Shown here: piece after piece, positions 21,835 to 34,531 of the stretch | Layout of the letters: each line of letters opens with the position of its first letter | Position numbering within the stretch: the first letter of the stretch is position 1 | From: Bimuria novae-zelandiae CBS 107.79 | Taxonomy: Eukaryota; Ascomycota; Dothideomycetes; Pleosporales; Didymosphaeriaceae | Direction of reading: 5' to 3' | DNA: 64,000 bases | NCBI GenBank assembly: GCA_010015655.1 | Contig: ML976712.1 | Coordinates: 289,446-353,445 of the forward strand | Translations under genes and position numbers: made by a program | Notes under the pieces: generated by a model | Told to the model about the DNA's origin: nothing | What the model saw: only the letters and a program-made list of their open reading frames with translations | Databases searched by the model: none

Positions 21835-24800
21835 CACAGTTGTCAACAAACAAATCAAGTCAAATCTGAGCTTGGATTTGGAGTTGATTTGGTTATAGGC
21901 GACCCCTAGATTTGTTTAATTAATTTAATAAGGTTTTTAAGTAGATTTATTTAAAGGATTTGCAAATTTTTTGCTAGCTAAATCTAGTTTAGACGCTTCT
22001 ATATATTAATTACTTAGCGGACTCGTCCCACTAAGATATACCGTACTAACTATTAAGCTCGGAGTTAACAACTATACTTTTATTAATATCATCGTTAACC
22101 CTAAGAAAACCTGCCCCTATCCACCTCCGTACACACTACAGAGCAGCCAGTAACTATAAGCTAATTTAACGACGTTTAGGTTACAATAGGTCGCTAAGCT
22201 CGCTAAAAAGTCGCTCACATTCGCAGCTTAAGGCGGGAATTATTATTATATTAAGCGCTAGCTACGCTAACAATAAGTACTTATTACGCAGGTTAAGCTA
22301 GTACCTAACTAGGTTGCCTTAAGTATTATACTCCGCGTGGCTCTATCGCGGCTCTAAGGTGCGCTAGCGCTCGTACTTATTAATAGAGCTTACTTTATTA
22401 TTACTCTCTTACTTAATTATAGCGTTAATCGCGTCGTCCATTGCGTTAGTTGTTTAGCTAATAGGCTTAGGTGGCAGCTAGGGTGCTTGCCGCTAGCTAT
22501 AGAGGCGCCAAAGTCGCTGAAAACCTGCGTTAGCTTGCAGTAATCGAGCTAGCTCGGCTTGCTACGAGACTTTATAGTAGTTATGATAGCGCGGGTGCAG
22601 AACAATAGCAGCGTAGTAAGCTAGGGAATTGCTTAGTTTAGCGTAGTAGTGCTTAAGTTTTACAACAGCGGCGCGTAGGTTAATAGCTATATAGTCCTCT
22701 AGCGCCTTATCCTGCTTAAAGTTAACGTCGCTATAAGTAACTAAGCGCTCTTTAAAGCTAGCAATTAATTATTTAAAGGTAAAAATAACCTTATAGAGTA
22801 CGCTAAAGCAATTATTAAGCTTATATTACTTCTTACCGCGACTTTCAAGCCGCTTAGTAGCAACTTTAAGCGGCCTTAAAATATCCACGTACTCAGTTAT
22901 CACCGCCTAGTCCGCTACCAATAGCCCGTCTAATCGCATCTAAGCCGGCGAAGGCGGGAGTTTATTACCATTTCGGCGCGCAGTATGGTCAGCGGCGACT
23001 ATTAAACTAATATAGTGCTAGACGTAGGCGGTGATAGGTCGTTAGAGAAGCAAGCCGCGCTTAAAAGCTACGCAGTAACTATTCTAGCAGGTAACGCAGG
23101 CTTTAACTATAGCTAATAGCAAGCTATTATTATTAGTAAGATTATTAGCCTGCGCAAGGCGTTAAAATTAGGCAAAGTTAAAGTATTATTTTAGCATACT
23201 AATATAGTTTGTAATGTTTAGAAACGCGCTAAGAGGTCCTATTTTCCTCTACTCTTGCATAAAGCGCTCTTTATCCTTCTTATACGCTAGGTTATTATCG
23301 TACGCGTCTTTATCCTTCCTAAACATAATAGTTTGGCCGACTAAGTTAAGAGTATAGGGGCTATAACGGAGGCGGTGGTAGCTAGCAATAAAGCCGTACC
23401 TACAAGCCAAGTACTTAACTGCAGTATTGTTGTTTACAGCGTTATCTAACATAAAGTAACTTAACTTCTGCGGCGTTATACTAAACGTCGCGAGCACTGC
23501 AGCGATACTCTCACTAATACGCTCACCACTATGCACACCAGCGAGCTCCAGCAGCGCGATAGGCAAGTCTATAATCCTCCTATTAGTGTTAGCGTAGTGC
23601 GTAATAACACTAAAGAAGCCACGTTTACTGCCTTTAGTCGTCTAGCCATTAAACGTTATGTGTACTTTACTCACTGCGGTAGACAGCTCAGCAATTACAA
23701 TAAGCTTAACGTGTTAATAAAAACGTATTATAAACCTCGTAACGCTAGCGTAGCTTAACTAAAGCGCTGCCTTTACTACTAAGTTAGTAAACTATAGTAT
23801 TTTCTAGAAGCTTAGAGTCTTAAACTCGCGCAGCGGGTAATTATTTTTAATAAGCTATATTATAGTAGCAAGCCAAAAGCCTTATACGTCGAAATTACCT
23901 AGCTTATTAGCCACCTCTTAACTAACTTTAACACTAGCTCTTATAGCCTCCATAATTAACTTCTGCCCGCCAGGCAGCGCCACCAGCACCTTACCGTGCT
24001 TTATTAAGCAGTGACCTAACCGTTAAATCCCTAGGTACTTCGCCGCCGAGCTCGTGGCAGCTATAACCTCGACAATACTACTAGTTAAGGTGTGTTAATA
24101 GCACTAATAGCATATAAAAAAGGTGCGTTTAGGCTTAAGATCGCTAACACCAGCCTACTACTTTAGGGCGACGCGATATCCGTGCTTAAAAATCTAGCTT
24201 TTTTTACCTATAAGTATGCGCGACGGCTTACAAAATCGCTTAAGTTTACTCTAGTTAATACTATTAAAGTTATCTATAAAGCGCCTATTAAACTCGTCCA
24301 CATCTTTATCGTTATCCTCCTCCGTCGTAGCCACCGTGGCTACCTCTAATACCTCCTCCGGCGCTGCTGGCGCCTGCAATTCTATCACTATAAGCTCCCA
24401 CGGCCGCTTAGGCGCGCCTATAACCCGGCCAAGAAGCTTATTAGTAGCCTCCGAGGCAGCGGCAACCAGCTTAGCGGCTTAGGATAACGGTAACAACAGT
24501 AGCAATAGCGTAACTTACTACGTTTTAAGCAGCTTAATTAGCTAGCTAGCGGTGCCTATAAGTAGCTTAGGCAGTTTATCCCCCTTTATAGCGCGTTAGG
24601 TAGGCTTACAAGCGCACTTTTAGCGTCTACTACTAGCTTCTTTAGCAAGTGTTAGCTTATTAACAGCGCGTTTAGGTGGCATAATAGGCTATAGAAGCAG
24701 CGATAGGTAAGCAAAAGCTCTAAAAAGTACGCGTTAAGCTAACTATAACAGGCGTAAATACACTAAAAGTAAGGTAATAATAGCTAACACGTTAAATAAT

Positions 24801-25075
24801 AAAGCTAAAAGCAAGCCGCGATTGCTAAGTTTTACGTTAAACTAAGTATTAAAGCTAGCAAGTTAAGCTAATTGTAACACCTCTTAAGCTAGAGTACTAC
24901 ACCCCTTATAGCTACTTATCTAAGCTAAACAAATCCTTTAAATCTTTAAATTAAATCTATCTAGAGACTTAGATTTGCTTGGTAAATTATATAGGCGGAC
25001 TTGGTTTACTTAATTTAAAGATTTGACTAACGGAAAGATCAGATTTGCAAGTATATTTGATTGTTGATAACTGTG
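21835..25075 (-). mobile_element. hAT DNA transposon (hAT-1), RIP-degraded
   Basis: A 3241-bp element bounded by terminal inverted repeats: CACAGTTGTCAACAAACAAA at the left, and CACAGTTATCAACAATCAAA reading inward from the right. An exact 8-bp target duplication CTAGGTAC lies at 21827-21834 and 25076-25083. Eight-bp duplications with CA(G)NGTTG ends are diagnostic of hAT elements. Subterminal AAATCT/AAATC repeats occur at both ends. The interior is heavily converted to TA with only short ORFs; the transposase remnant is on the minus strand (see 23249-23566). The element is non-autonomous in its present state. Confidence 0.93.
23249..23566 (-). pseudogene. hAT transposase remnant
   Basis: A 105-codon surviving stretch within hAT-1. 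It reads LLELAGVHSGERISESIAAV, then LSYFMLDNAVNNNTAVKYLA and YSPYTLNLVGQTIMF. This matches the RNase-H-like core of fungal hAT transposases, in which the ..DNA.NN.T.. and ..H.INLV.. blocks are conserved; H is replaced by Y here (YTLNLV), as expected from a RIP-type C-to-T change of CAC. The rest of the frame is destroyed by stops. Confidence 0.85.
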
Positions 25076-25083
25076 CTAGGTAC

Positions 25084-25265
25084 ACTAAGGAGAGTCCTGA
25101 GTCAGGGTAAAATTGAAAGAACGCAAAAACTAGACTAGGCCATGTTTTAAGAATCTAACCGATGGCACAAGTTCATATGCGCTAGTTAGAGGACCCCGTG
25201 GTTTTACTCGTAGGAGAGATTTGCGACTTGTGTGCCTTCCCTGTGGAGTCGTGGTGCCGCCGCCA
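25084..25265. other. Short unmutated host island between two transposons
   Basis: 182 bp of normal composition between the right target duplication of hAT-1 and the TA target of pogo-A. No gene is recognised in it. Confidence 0.6.
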
Positions 25266-25283
25266 TAAGCTAGGCGATAAGTA

Positions 25284-27364
25284 ACGTGCCCGTGCGCGCA
25301 GAACACTACATGCCCAATCTTAAAATGAGGCTGTATAGCGCCACACAATAGCTTAATATTGATAGAAATATAGTGTTGTAGTAATTAGATGCTTGCGATT
25401 AACTTGTACTATCTATATTTTTGTAGGAGGTTGACGTTGCGGCCACGTGATGTAACTTTGGCTGGAGTAGCAAATAGCTTATCTCTAGCTTAAACACTAG
25501 CGTGAGTAGCGCCAGCGCGTTTTTAACGCTTATTACTTAGTAAGACTACTCGTAAGGCTTTACGCTTGCGTTATTAAGCTTATTAGATAGATTTTTTTTA
25601 GTATTAAGCTTTAACTTTACGCGCGCGTTTAGCTGCTTTCTTAGCTCTCTCTTACTCCCTAACGTTCTTAAGCCTTTGCCTTTCTACACGCTTCTCCTTA
25701 AGCTTAACTTAACGCTATAGTTAAGCCTCTTCGCGCTACTTCTTAGCCCGTGCTTTTTAGAGTTTCTCCTCTATCTTATCTCGCTCCTATACTACTTTTC
25801 TAGCTCGAGCTTCACGTAGCTTGCGAGGAGACTAGTAGACGGCGCCACTATAATACTCCTAGCGCTATTAAAGGTTAAGGGCTTTGCCTTTCTTCTTATG
25901 TTTCTGCTTATAGTAAAGAGCCTCCTTAAAGCCTTTATTTTTATACTTTAATAGCTTAATCTGCACAGAGAGATAGTAAACGCTAGAACATAGCTTTCTT
26001 GCCTTATACTAATAGCTATTAGTAACAGCAGCTTAAACTAATTAATCTATCTTTCTTTAATTATAATTAGAGAGCCCTAATAATAAGCTTCTCTTAGCTT
26101 CTAGCGTGCTGGCAAATCTACGAAGGATAACGTTAGCGTCTATTAGCCAGATCCTAGTAGCTTCGAAGGCCTTTAATATAAGGCTCTCCGTGAAGGAGGA
26201 TATCTAGGCGCTCTAAAAAAGTAGGAAGAAGTCTCCTTTCTTAATTAAAACAAGGCCTTAAGCCTTATATAGATAGTTAGTGAGCTTATTAGAGTAGGCT
26301 TAAGAGAGTAGCTTAAATAGCACTACATTAAGTAGCTAGAGCGTGTAAGTTAAATAGGGAGGAAGGACTATAAGGAGGATCCTATAGTAATTATAGTAGT
26401 TAATAAACTCTATCGTGACATGAGATCTATAGCTATCGAGGATAAGTAATCGCTATCTCCCTAATTACTACTTTATATAGCGATTAAACACCTGCTTAAG
26501 CCAAGCTAGGCCTATGTTATTATTTAACTAGCCTATTAGAAATAATAAGACAAAGACCTTATGTTCTCCTGCCTTAATATCCTCTACCTAACTTAATTAT
26601 ATAGCTCCTTTTTTAGCTGCGTAGATAAGGGCTAGAGGCAGCGAGCTCCTATTAGCATAGTAATAGGCTAAAAGTATTAGAAACTCGCATAATCTATTCT
26701 AGAGAGATGCTTAAACCTCCTTCTTCTCTTATTAACGCCTGCTAAATATCCTCTTACTTCTGCCTATTAAGCTAATTAAGAAGCCCTTCTTATCCATATT
26801 GTATATATCTCGAGTCTTAAGGTAATATTCAGTAATCTTTTAATGCAGTAACTTAAAGTAGAGATGGTATTTTAATTTAGAATTAGCCAGGTGGCGCGTA
26901 CGATCCATGGCGATAGTCTACTTTAAGATAAGATAGATCTCGTGCTAGTTAATAAAGCGAGTAACCTAGCTCTCGCTGAGCTGCTAACGGGCTACTTCTA
27001 ATAAGAAATTCCTAATTATCTCCCTCGTAGGAGGTAGGCCTTGCTTATTAAGCTTAGTAATATATCGTACAAGCTCTAACTCCTGTTATAGGTTAAGAGC
27101 TTGCCTGCTGGCATGCCTAGCATCCCTAGGCCCTGTCACGCCTCTCTATCGCCGCCCTAGAGTTAACCGGTCAACGCCATACTTTTTAGCAACTTCCTTT
27201 AATGTAAATTATTCTTCTAAACCTCGCGATTTTAGATCCTTAATCGCCTTATTAATTAGAGCTATGGTCGTGGAGTTATCGCGCGTTAGAGTTGTGGTGT
27301 TGAGACGCGCGTTGGTGTTCTGCGGGGCACACTGTGAATCCGGGCACACTGCGCACGGACACGT
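25284..27364 (-). mobile_element. pogo/Fot1 element (pogo-B) inserted in the left end of pogo-A
   Basis: A 2081-bp element with TA duplications (25282-25283, 27365-27366). The ends are ACGTGCCCGTGCGCGCAGAA at the left and ACGTGTCCGTGCGCAGTGTG reading inward from the right. The minus strand carries a decayed DDE_1 transposase. Its N-terminal part is still readable near 27209-27290 (STTIALINKAIKDLKSRGLE), and IYNMDKKGFL around 26790 is the first catalytic block, with E changed to K after the Asp. Stops pervade the frame. Its terminal repeat shares about 16 bp with that of pogo-D, so B and D may be related families. Confidence 0.85.
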
Positions 27365-27368
27365 TATA

Positions 27369-27653
27369 ACGCTTTGCAAAAGACCGTCCCGACCTACTTC
27401 CTGCGTATATATAGGCACGACTAAGTAGATTCTAGTATAGCGAGCCTTTACCATGTCGTAAAGCTATACATCTTCACAATTCCTTCATGATAAACTTTGT
27501 AAACTTAGTAGAATATAGAATCAGGCTACCTCTATACTATATAAAGTTTCTAGAAATTTCATTAAAGTAGTTGAGGAGACAAAAGGGAAATCAATAATCT
27601 ATTCTCTGATTTGCTAGGCGGGTGGGTCGGGACGGTCTTTTGCAAAGCACCGA
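27369..27653. mobile_element. MITE-like element between pogo-B and pogo-A sequence
   Basis: About 285 bp with inverted ends sharing GCTTTGCAAAAGACCGTCCC (27371-27390 and its complement at 27629-27648), flanked by TA (27367-27368, 27654-27655). No coding capacity. The size and TA target fit a Tc1/pogo-derived MITE. It sits directly beside the right end of pogo-B. The exact left limit is uncertain by a few bases because the two TA targets abut. Confidence 0.65.
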
Positions 27654-27889
27654 TAAGCTGGCCACCCGGGTAAGCTGGCCACCCCACCAAAACGCGACAC
27701 CTGCACAAAACACGCCACATCTCTCTACAACGCTTATTAATATAGACGCCCGTGAGCATGCTATACAACTAGTTATTAAGGATTTTAATATAGATATTTA
27801 TTCTAGTTATTGCGCTATAGCTACCGCGTATAGTATTTCTTAATTAACCTTATTAACCCATATTAATAGCGTATAAAACTAACGCGTTA

Positions 27890-30006
27890 CCGAATTTTGG
27901 CAGCTTGTGCCGCACCTTAGCTTATGCTACACCCTAACAAGCTTAATTAGCTAGTAACTTTATACTATAGATACACTAAAACGTGCTATTATTACGAGAT
28001 CTCTTAGGGTTAAGGGTAATTAGGGCTATAAATTTATACTATTTGCTTAGCTTATTAATATCTACTTAGTATTCTAATCTAGCGGCCTCTATAGGTTAAT
28101 AGTGTTAATACTAATAATGTAGCCTCTACTACCTCTATAGCTCTACTAGGTGCCTTTATACGCCTAATAATCTACTTATAAGGTGTAAAGGGTATCTTAA
28201 AAGCTAATTAAGCTATTTTAATTAATTATTAGTATTATTTTTAGGCCCTGCGAGCCTATTAATTAAGGCGTCTTTATATAGCTATATTAGCCTTTTAGCG
28301 CTTACGCGCCTTTTTATTAACTACTTAAGTAATATATCTCTCCTTAGCTAATTAAGCCTTAAGTAGTTAATTAGCCCTATAAGCTTTTATTTAATTAGCT
28401 TTTTAACGCTCCTTCTACTCCTTCTTTTAATTAAGTTAGTGTTAAAGATTACGTGCCCTCTATACTTTACTAGGAGACTAAAATATTACTTTACTATAGT
28501 TCTAATTAAGGGGTAAAGGCCTGCCTTTCTTAGAGCAGCGTTTCTTAGTAAGTAAGGCTTTTTATAAGTGCTTATTCTCCTTATCTAGGAGCTATTTTTA
28601 GATAGTAATATAGTACACTATTTAACTTAGCTTTTTAGCCTAACTATTACCTCCTACACTAATAATAGCCTTTAGAAGTTAATTAATTTTACGCTAATTA
28701 GACGCGCTAAGGGCTAAGATATTACTATTAAGTATATTTTAATTAGATAGTGTTAATTAATAGAATTAATTAAGGATCCTCTGTAGATTAAGTAGCTATA
28801 TACTAGTAGCTTTAAAGGCACTAAGAATTAATTAAGACCTTATTATATTAATTTAGACCTTCCAAAAAAGTTAATAGAAGTCCCTTATAGTTATAGTAAT
28901 AAGCCCCTAGCTAGTGTTAATAAATAAAATAAGCTTATTTAAATACGCTATTAATAAAGGCTTAAATATAAATATATTAAGAGGCTATAGCGTATAGGTC
29001 GCATAGGGTAGATAGATAGCTAGCAAGATCCTATTACGGTTACAATAGTTAATAAAATCTATAGTAACATGGGATCTATAGCTATTAAGGATTAATAATT
29101 AATACAATTATTAAGCTTTCTTCTTAGTAAGGCGATTAAATACCCTTTCTAGCTATGCTAGCCCTATCTGATTATTGCTCCAGCCAGAATCAGATAAGGT
29201 GACAAAGGTGGATAGCTTGGCAGGGTTAATATCCTCAACCCAGGTATCCAGTATATTGCCAGCGGTGGATGGATAGATCAGGGCTGGGTCAAGGCAGCTC
29301 CCATCTGCACAGATACCTGCAATCAGGGATATCCAATCACGGGATCCATCCTGGATGGCCTGCCGTACAGTATGTGCCTCCTATAGAGGGCGATTGAATA
29401 TCCTCTTTAACCTAGACAGGATACCCATCAGGAAGCCTTTCTTATCTATATTATATATATAACAAGCCTCTATCTAATACTAGCTAATTTTATCGCATAG
29501 GAGGCTAAAGTAGAGCTTATATTTATATAGGGAATTAGCTACGTGGCGATTATAATTAATGCTAGTAGTCTATTAAGATATTAAGAATTTCTTATTCTTA
29601 GTAGTAAATTAATTAACCTAGGTAATAGAGACCTCTCTATAGGCTATTATAAAGGTAAAGCTTTTAATTATCTAGCGTATAGGTAGCAGGCCCTGTTTAG
29701 TAAGTATTTTAATATACTATAAATGCTCTATTTTCTTTTTATAGCTAAAGTTATATTATTTAGCGTATCTATCTTTGCGCGACGCTGTAAGGCCTTAGTA
29801 CTAGTACTATAGTGTAAATTCTACAATACTATAATTTTTTATAACTTTTTTATACGAAAAAAATTCTCTTAATTTTTATAATTTAATTGCCATAATCGCG
29901 GCCTTAATTAAATCTATATTAGTAGAGATGCAAGGGGTTAAAGTTAGTGTTAATTATAGGTAGGTGTGGCATAAGCTGAGGTGCGGCACAAGCTGCCAAG
30001 ATTTGG
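27890..30006 (-). mobile_element. pogo/Fot1 element (pogo-C) nested in pogo-A
   Basis: A 2117-bp element with TA duplications (27888-27889, 30007-30008). The ends are CCGAATTTTGGCAGCTTGTG and, inward from the right, CCAAATCTTGGCAGCTTGTG. The minus strand encodes a DDE_1 transposase: YNIDKKGFLMG near 29440, then DGSRDWISLIAGICADGSCL and DSGWSNNQIGLAWLERVF between about 29360 and 29150. That middle stretch is free of RIP-type stops while both sides are almost fully converted to TA. Conceptual removal restores the pogo-A frame (..NQRVSYQH..). Confidence 0.9.
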
Positions 30007-30364
30007 TAGTTACTAACACTAGCAGCGTCTAACTCTATAGGAAGACTTCTTAGTAGAATAGATCCTTAAAGAAGACGCGCGCGCCTGTCCTCCCTTACAC
30101 GCTTACGCGCGAGAAATAGCGAATTAAATTTTACGTATAAATAGTAATAACTAGCCTGTTAGCAAGCTCTAGCTCTTACACTTCCTCTGGCGCCAGCCAC
30201 GCGTTGCCTCTGTAGTTGGCAGAAAGCTAGAGGCTCAGAGAGCTGATGCAGCGACACCAGACCAGCTACGCGCGTTCCTAGAGCTCTATAAGCAGACTCG
30301 ACGGCGGCTCAACATACAGGCGGAGAACACATACAATATGGACGAGACTGGCGTTGCTCTAGGG

Positions 30365-33300
30365 CAGAGTTGCCAACAATCAATCAATCTATCAATCAAT
30401 TAGTATTTTTGCTCAAATTGATCCTATTAATCAAATCAATCTCTCTCTCTTCATAATTAATCAGGTCAGTTTTTTCCTATTTTTTTGATTGATTGATTGA
30501 TTCTTTTAATCTATTTTTACGCCGTATTTAACGCTAAGAAGGCCTTTTAAAGTAGTAATATTAATAAGTATAGTTAATTATACGTATTGTTAGTATTAGT
30601 TATTTGGTGTTTTTAGTAATTTCCTAATTAGGTAATTAGCTAGCTTAACACCCTAATTTTGGCGCGTTTACCCTCTCTATTAATACTCTCTCCTACCCTC
30701 CTCTTACACTCTCTCGCACCCTCTCTCTTACACGTATATAATAGCCTCAGGTTTACAAAATAAAAGCAAAAGGAGCTTTCTAAGTATAGTAAAAAGGCTA
30801 GTAGCGTTACTAGTCGTCGCGCCTAGCTTATAGAGTACATAGGACCCGCTAGCAACTTAGGGTAGCTAGAGCTTTAAGACTAAGCTTTAGAACCTTAACA
30901 CTATAGCTTTTAACGCAGAGTCTTTGCTTTTAATTAATACGCTCTTAAGGCCCTTAAACGTATTAACGCCCTCTTATAGGCTACTAGAGACACTAACGCT
31001 ATTCTCTTAAGCTACGTTAAGTAGGGCTACTACTGCTCCTTTAGTTACCTCCTTACCTAGCTCTAACAGCCCTAGGCTCGAATTTAACGCTTAGTTTACT
31101 AATAACTTTAACAGCATTAACTAGGCGAGGTTACTATAGTATATAAAGCCTCTGCGTACGCAGAGGTTTAAGAAGTCCTTACTCTATAATTACGGATATC
31201 GCGTCGCTCTCCAGGCAAATATGCAGCGTATATTTTTCGTCTACCGCTATTACTATATATATAAAGTACCTGGTAATTAATTTATTAAAGAGACGACAAG
31301 CTCTACATTGTCGGCATGGAACCATGTAGAGTAGAGACGGCCAGGCCATAGGCACTTTCGCCCAGGTAAATAATTAACTCTATTAGAGTTAGGGCAGCGT
31401 ACTCTCGCTAGCCTTATAAGCGCTGGTGTTAGCGTGTCGTAAGAGGTGTCTAACGCTTTAGGAAACTTTAATTAATAGCGTTTTTAACTCGCTCTAGTTA
31501 GCTAGCTTACTAAGAATAATTACTTACTACGCGAAGTAGAGACGCTATCCTTTTAAAAGCTTTTACGCGCTACTAACCTAGAGGCTAAGCTAGCTACTTT
31601 CTAAAGCTATATAACTATTACTACCTTTATATTAAGGTTATACGTAAATTTATAGCCTTATATATAAACTAAGCTCGCTCGCGCCCTTAGCAAAATCTAT
31701 ATTAGCTTCGATAACTAGTCTATAAAAGGTGGCAAGAGTGCATTTTATAGGCTTATTACTTACTACGTTAATAGTTGTGATAAGCTCTATAACCTGCCTC
31801 TTGCCCTCCCTTAACTTAGTAGTGCGTATATAGGCGAGAAAGTCGCTATAGTTATTATTAAGACGCTATAGGCCTTTAGTATCGACAGTAGCTTAATTAG
31901 GTACTTTATACTTAATAATGCGATAAATAATAATACAGTCCTCGAGGCGCTGGGCGCCTATTATAGCTTTACCCTACAGGACTAACGCTTCCGCTGCTTA
32001 CCTTACTCGCTTAACTTAGTAGGGCAAACTGTAATATTTAGAACTAATAAAGACGTCTTTAATAACAACACCTTATAGTTTAGACTCGAGGAGAAATACC
32101 TACGCGAGTAGTAAGAAAAGGGCCCTATTAGAGTCTTTATAGACGTTATATACTTAATATTAACGCCTTAGTAACATGACCTTTTTAATAACTTTTAACG
32201 TTTAACACGCGAGGTAGGAAAGCCTCTATAGCTCTTTAAACCTATTAAGCCTGTTGTTACTCGCTAGAATAGCTACCTTAACTTTATAAAAAGAGCAGTC
32301 CTCCTCTACTACGTAATTAATACTCTTATTAATTATAGGGTAAAAAAAGTATTATAAAATAAGTCCTTAGCTTGCGCGCGTGGCAGGGCTCCTATTAATA
32401 AAGTACTTATAAAAAGCCTTACCGCTACTAATTAGGCCATAATTAGTTAGTATATTAAAGTCCTCTAGCCCTTAAAGGAGGCTATAAAGAGACTTAAAGG
32501 CCGTGGTAACTCTAGCCGTTTTAGTGCAATCTACAAGGTATACCCCACTTTTAAGTACCTCCTTTCTTACTTCGAATAGCTTATTAAGAGCTTTTAAGAT
32601 ATTAATTTTAATGAGCCCGACGCTTTAGAGGACTACTTAAAAATTAATATAACTATAGCCTACTTAAAGCTTTTAAAGTATTATAAGCTCCTTAAAAAGA
32701 CGCCTGTTTATTACGCCTCTATAGTCTTCCACCCTTACTACAAGTACTACTTTGTTAACGCATGGACTGGAGAGTATAAAGTTTAGCTTAATTAAGCTAA
32801 TTAGCAATTCTAAGAGCTCTAGGCTATATATAAATTAGAAGACGCCTGCCCTATCGTCTCTCTTACGCGTAAATAAGTAAAGCGCGTTAGTAATATTAAT
32901 AACTACGCTAAGTTATACGTTAAGCCTCTAAGAGCTAAAACTTCTACTTTACTTATTAATAGTACTAACAAGTTTAATTACTAGTGGCATAACGAACTCA
33001 GCGTCCCTAAGGATTACGCATACTATATAGATCCTATTAAGTATTAGGTATCTCTCCGCGATTAATATCCCCGCCTTTCTTAGTTTGCTATTAATCTCCT
33101 CTTAATCCTAGCGTCCTCTTGTTACTGTAAGAGAATATTTTCTAAGGTTAGCGATATAATAGAGCTAAAACGTTAAAAAATAAGCCCTTAAATGCTCTCC
33201 ACAATCACGTGCGTACGGAGTTGGCTAAGAGCTGGATACTCTCCACCCCAGGAGACCCCAGACGGCGAGCTCCCAGTAGAGCTCTCAGAGCTCGAGATGC

Positions 33301-33517
33301 ACGATATCTATCAGGTATCGCAGTGGGATGACCCTGTCTAGCTTGTGCTGTACACATTTTATCTTAGCGCGATTTTTCAATCAATTAATTAATTAATTAT
33401 TAATTAAAAAGCCTTAAAATTAACTATTAATTAATTAATCAGTAACTCGAGGTCCTCGACGATCAATCAAATCAATCTCAGCCCGAATTTTTAATTGATT
33501 GATTGTTGGCAACTCTG
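30365..33517 (+). mobile_element. hAT DNA transposon (hAT-2) nested in pogo-A
   Basis: A 3153-bp element with CAGAGTTGCCAACAATCAAT ends in inverted orientation and an exact 8-bp duplication CTCTAGGG (30357-30364, 33518-33525). Both ends carry many ATCA/GATT subterminal repeats, the usual transposase binding sites. The plus strand holds a decayed hAT transposase whose C-terminal dimerisation domain is readable near 33050-33190: DYAYYIDPIKYW, then ILASSCYCKRIFSKVSDIIE. It interrupts pogo-A in the YNMDETGVALG codons; conceptual removal restores ALGVCTNTR. Confidence 0.94.
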
Positions 33518-34531
33518 CTCTAGGGGTATGTACCAACACTAGAGTACTCTCCAGTAGTTAGAAAAAGAAGGCTTATATTCGGTCTCCAAAGAATCGCGAG
33601 TGGGTCTCTATAATTAAGTATATATTAGTGACAGGGCGAAAGCTACGCTATACGGTTATCTTTAAGGGCTAAAGCCTATAGATAATATGGTTCTCCTCGT
33701 CTTACGTACCTGACTAGATCTATATAACCTCTAAGAACAGATAGACGTTAAAAGCAATAGGTATTAAGTAGCTATAGCATATATTTATACTTAAAATAGC
33801 TATAGGTAATAGCCAGCACAGGCTCCTAATACTTAATAGTTATAGTAGCTATATTAATATAGACTTCTTATAGCTGTGTAAGCTATATTATATATAGCTT
33901 TCATATTTACCTGCGCACACTTTATACGTCTTATAGCCTTTTAATCTTGCTCCTTTTTCTATAATTAAGTCTAGCTACAGACGTTAGATCTAGGAGCTTG
34001 TATTACTTAATAATACTACGCCTATTAAGAAGAAGCGCTTTATTACCTACTATTATTAAGCTAGGGAGGAAGGCTTTATAGAGCGTGTAATTTAAGCAGG
34101 CTAGCAGGTATCTAGTATTTACCTATTTAATATTAATTACGTGCTTAGCTCGTCGTAGGTCTCTTAGAGGCCTACTACGCCTACACGTTAACAGCAGCCT
34201 TAGCAGCAGCTCCAGAGCTTCCTCTCTACTCCCAAGGGCCCCCACGATCTCTATATAGCGCAGCGCAGCGTCCAGAGCGTCGAGAATCTAGGTCGTACGA
34301 CCCGGCTACTCCTACAGAAAGCAGGTAAGGCTCTAGCAGCTGCAAATGCTAGAGCTACAGGCCTAAAAGCAGAGAAAAGACGACTTAAGCAGCAGCTAGA
34401 GATATCTACCTCTTGGCGTTAGCGTAAGCAGGTTCGAGTAAACCTAAATTAACGCTTTATAAAAGTAGAGAGTATTAGGGAGGCTATACGCGCAGCTAAG
34501 GCTTTAGTAGTTTAACTACGTAGATCTACTA

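Noticed and set aside
27209..27454. Independent 81-codon gene
   Set aside because: It crosses the right end of pogo-B into the MITE; only the part up to 27364 belongs to the pogo-B transposase.
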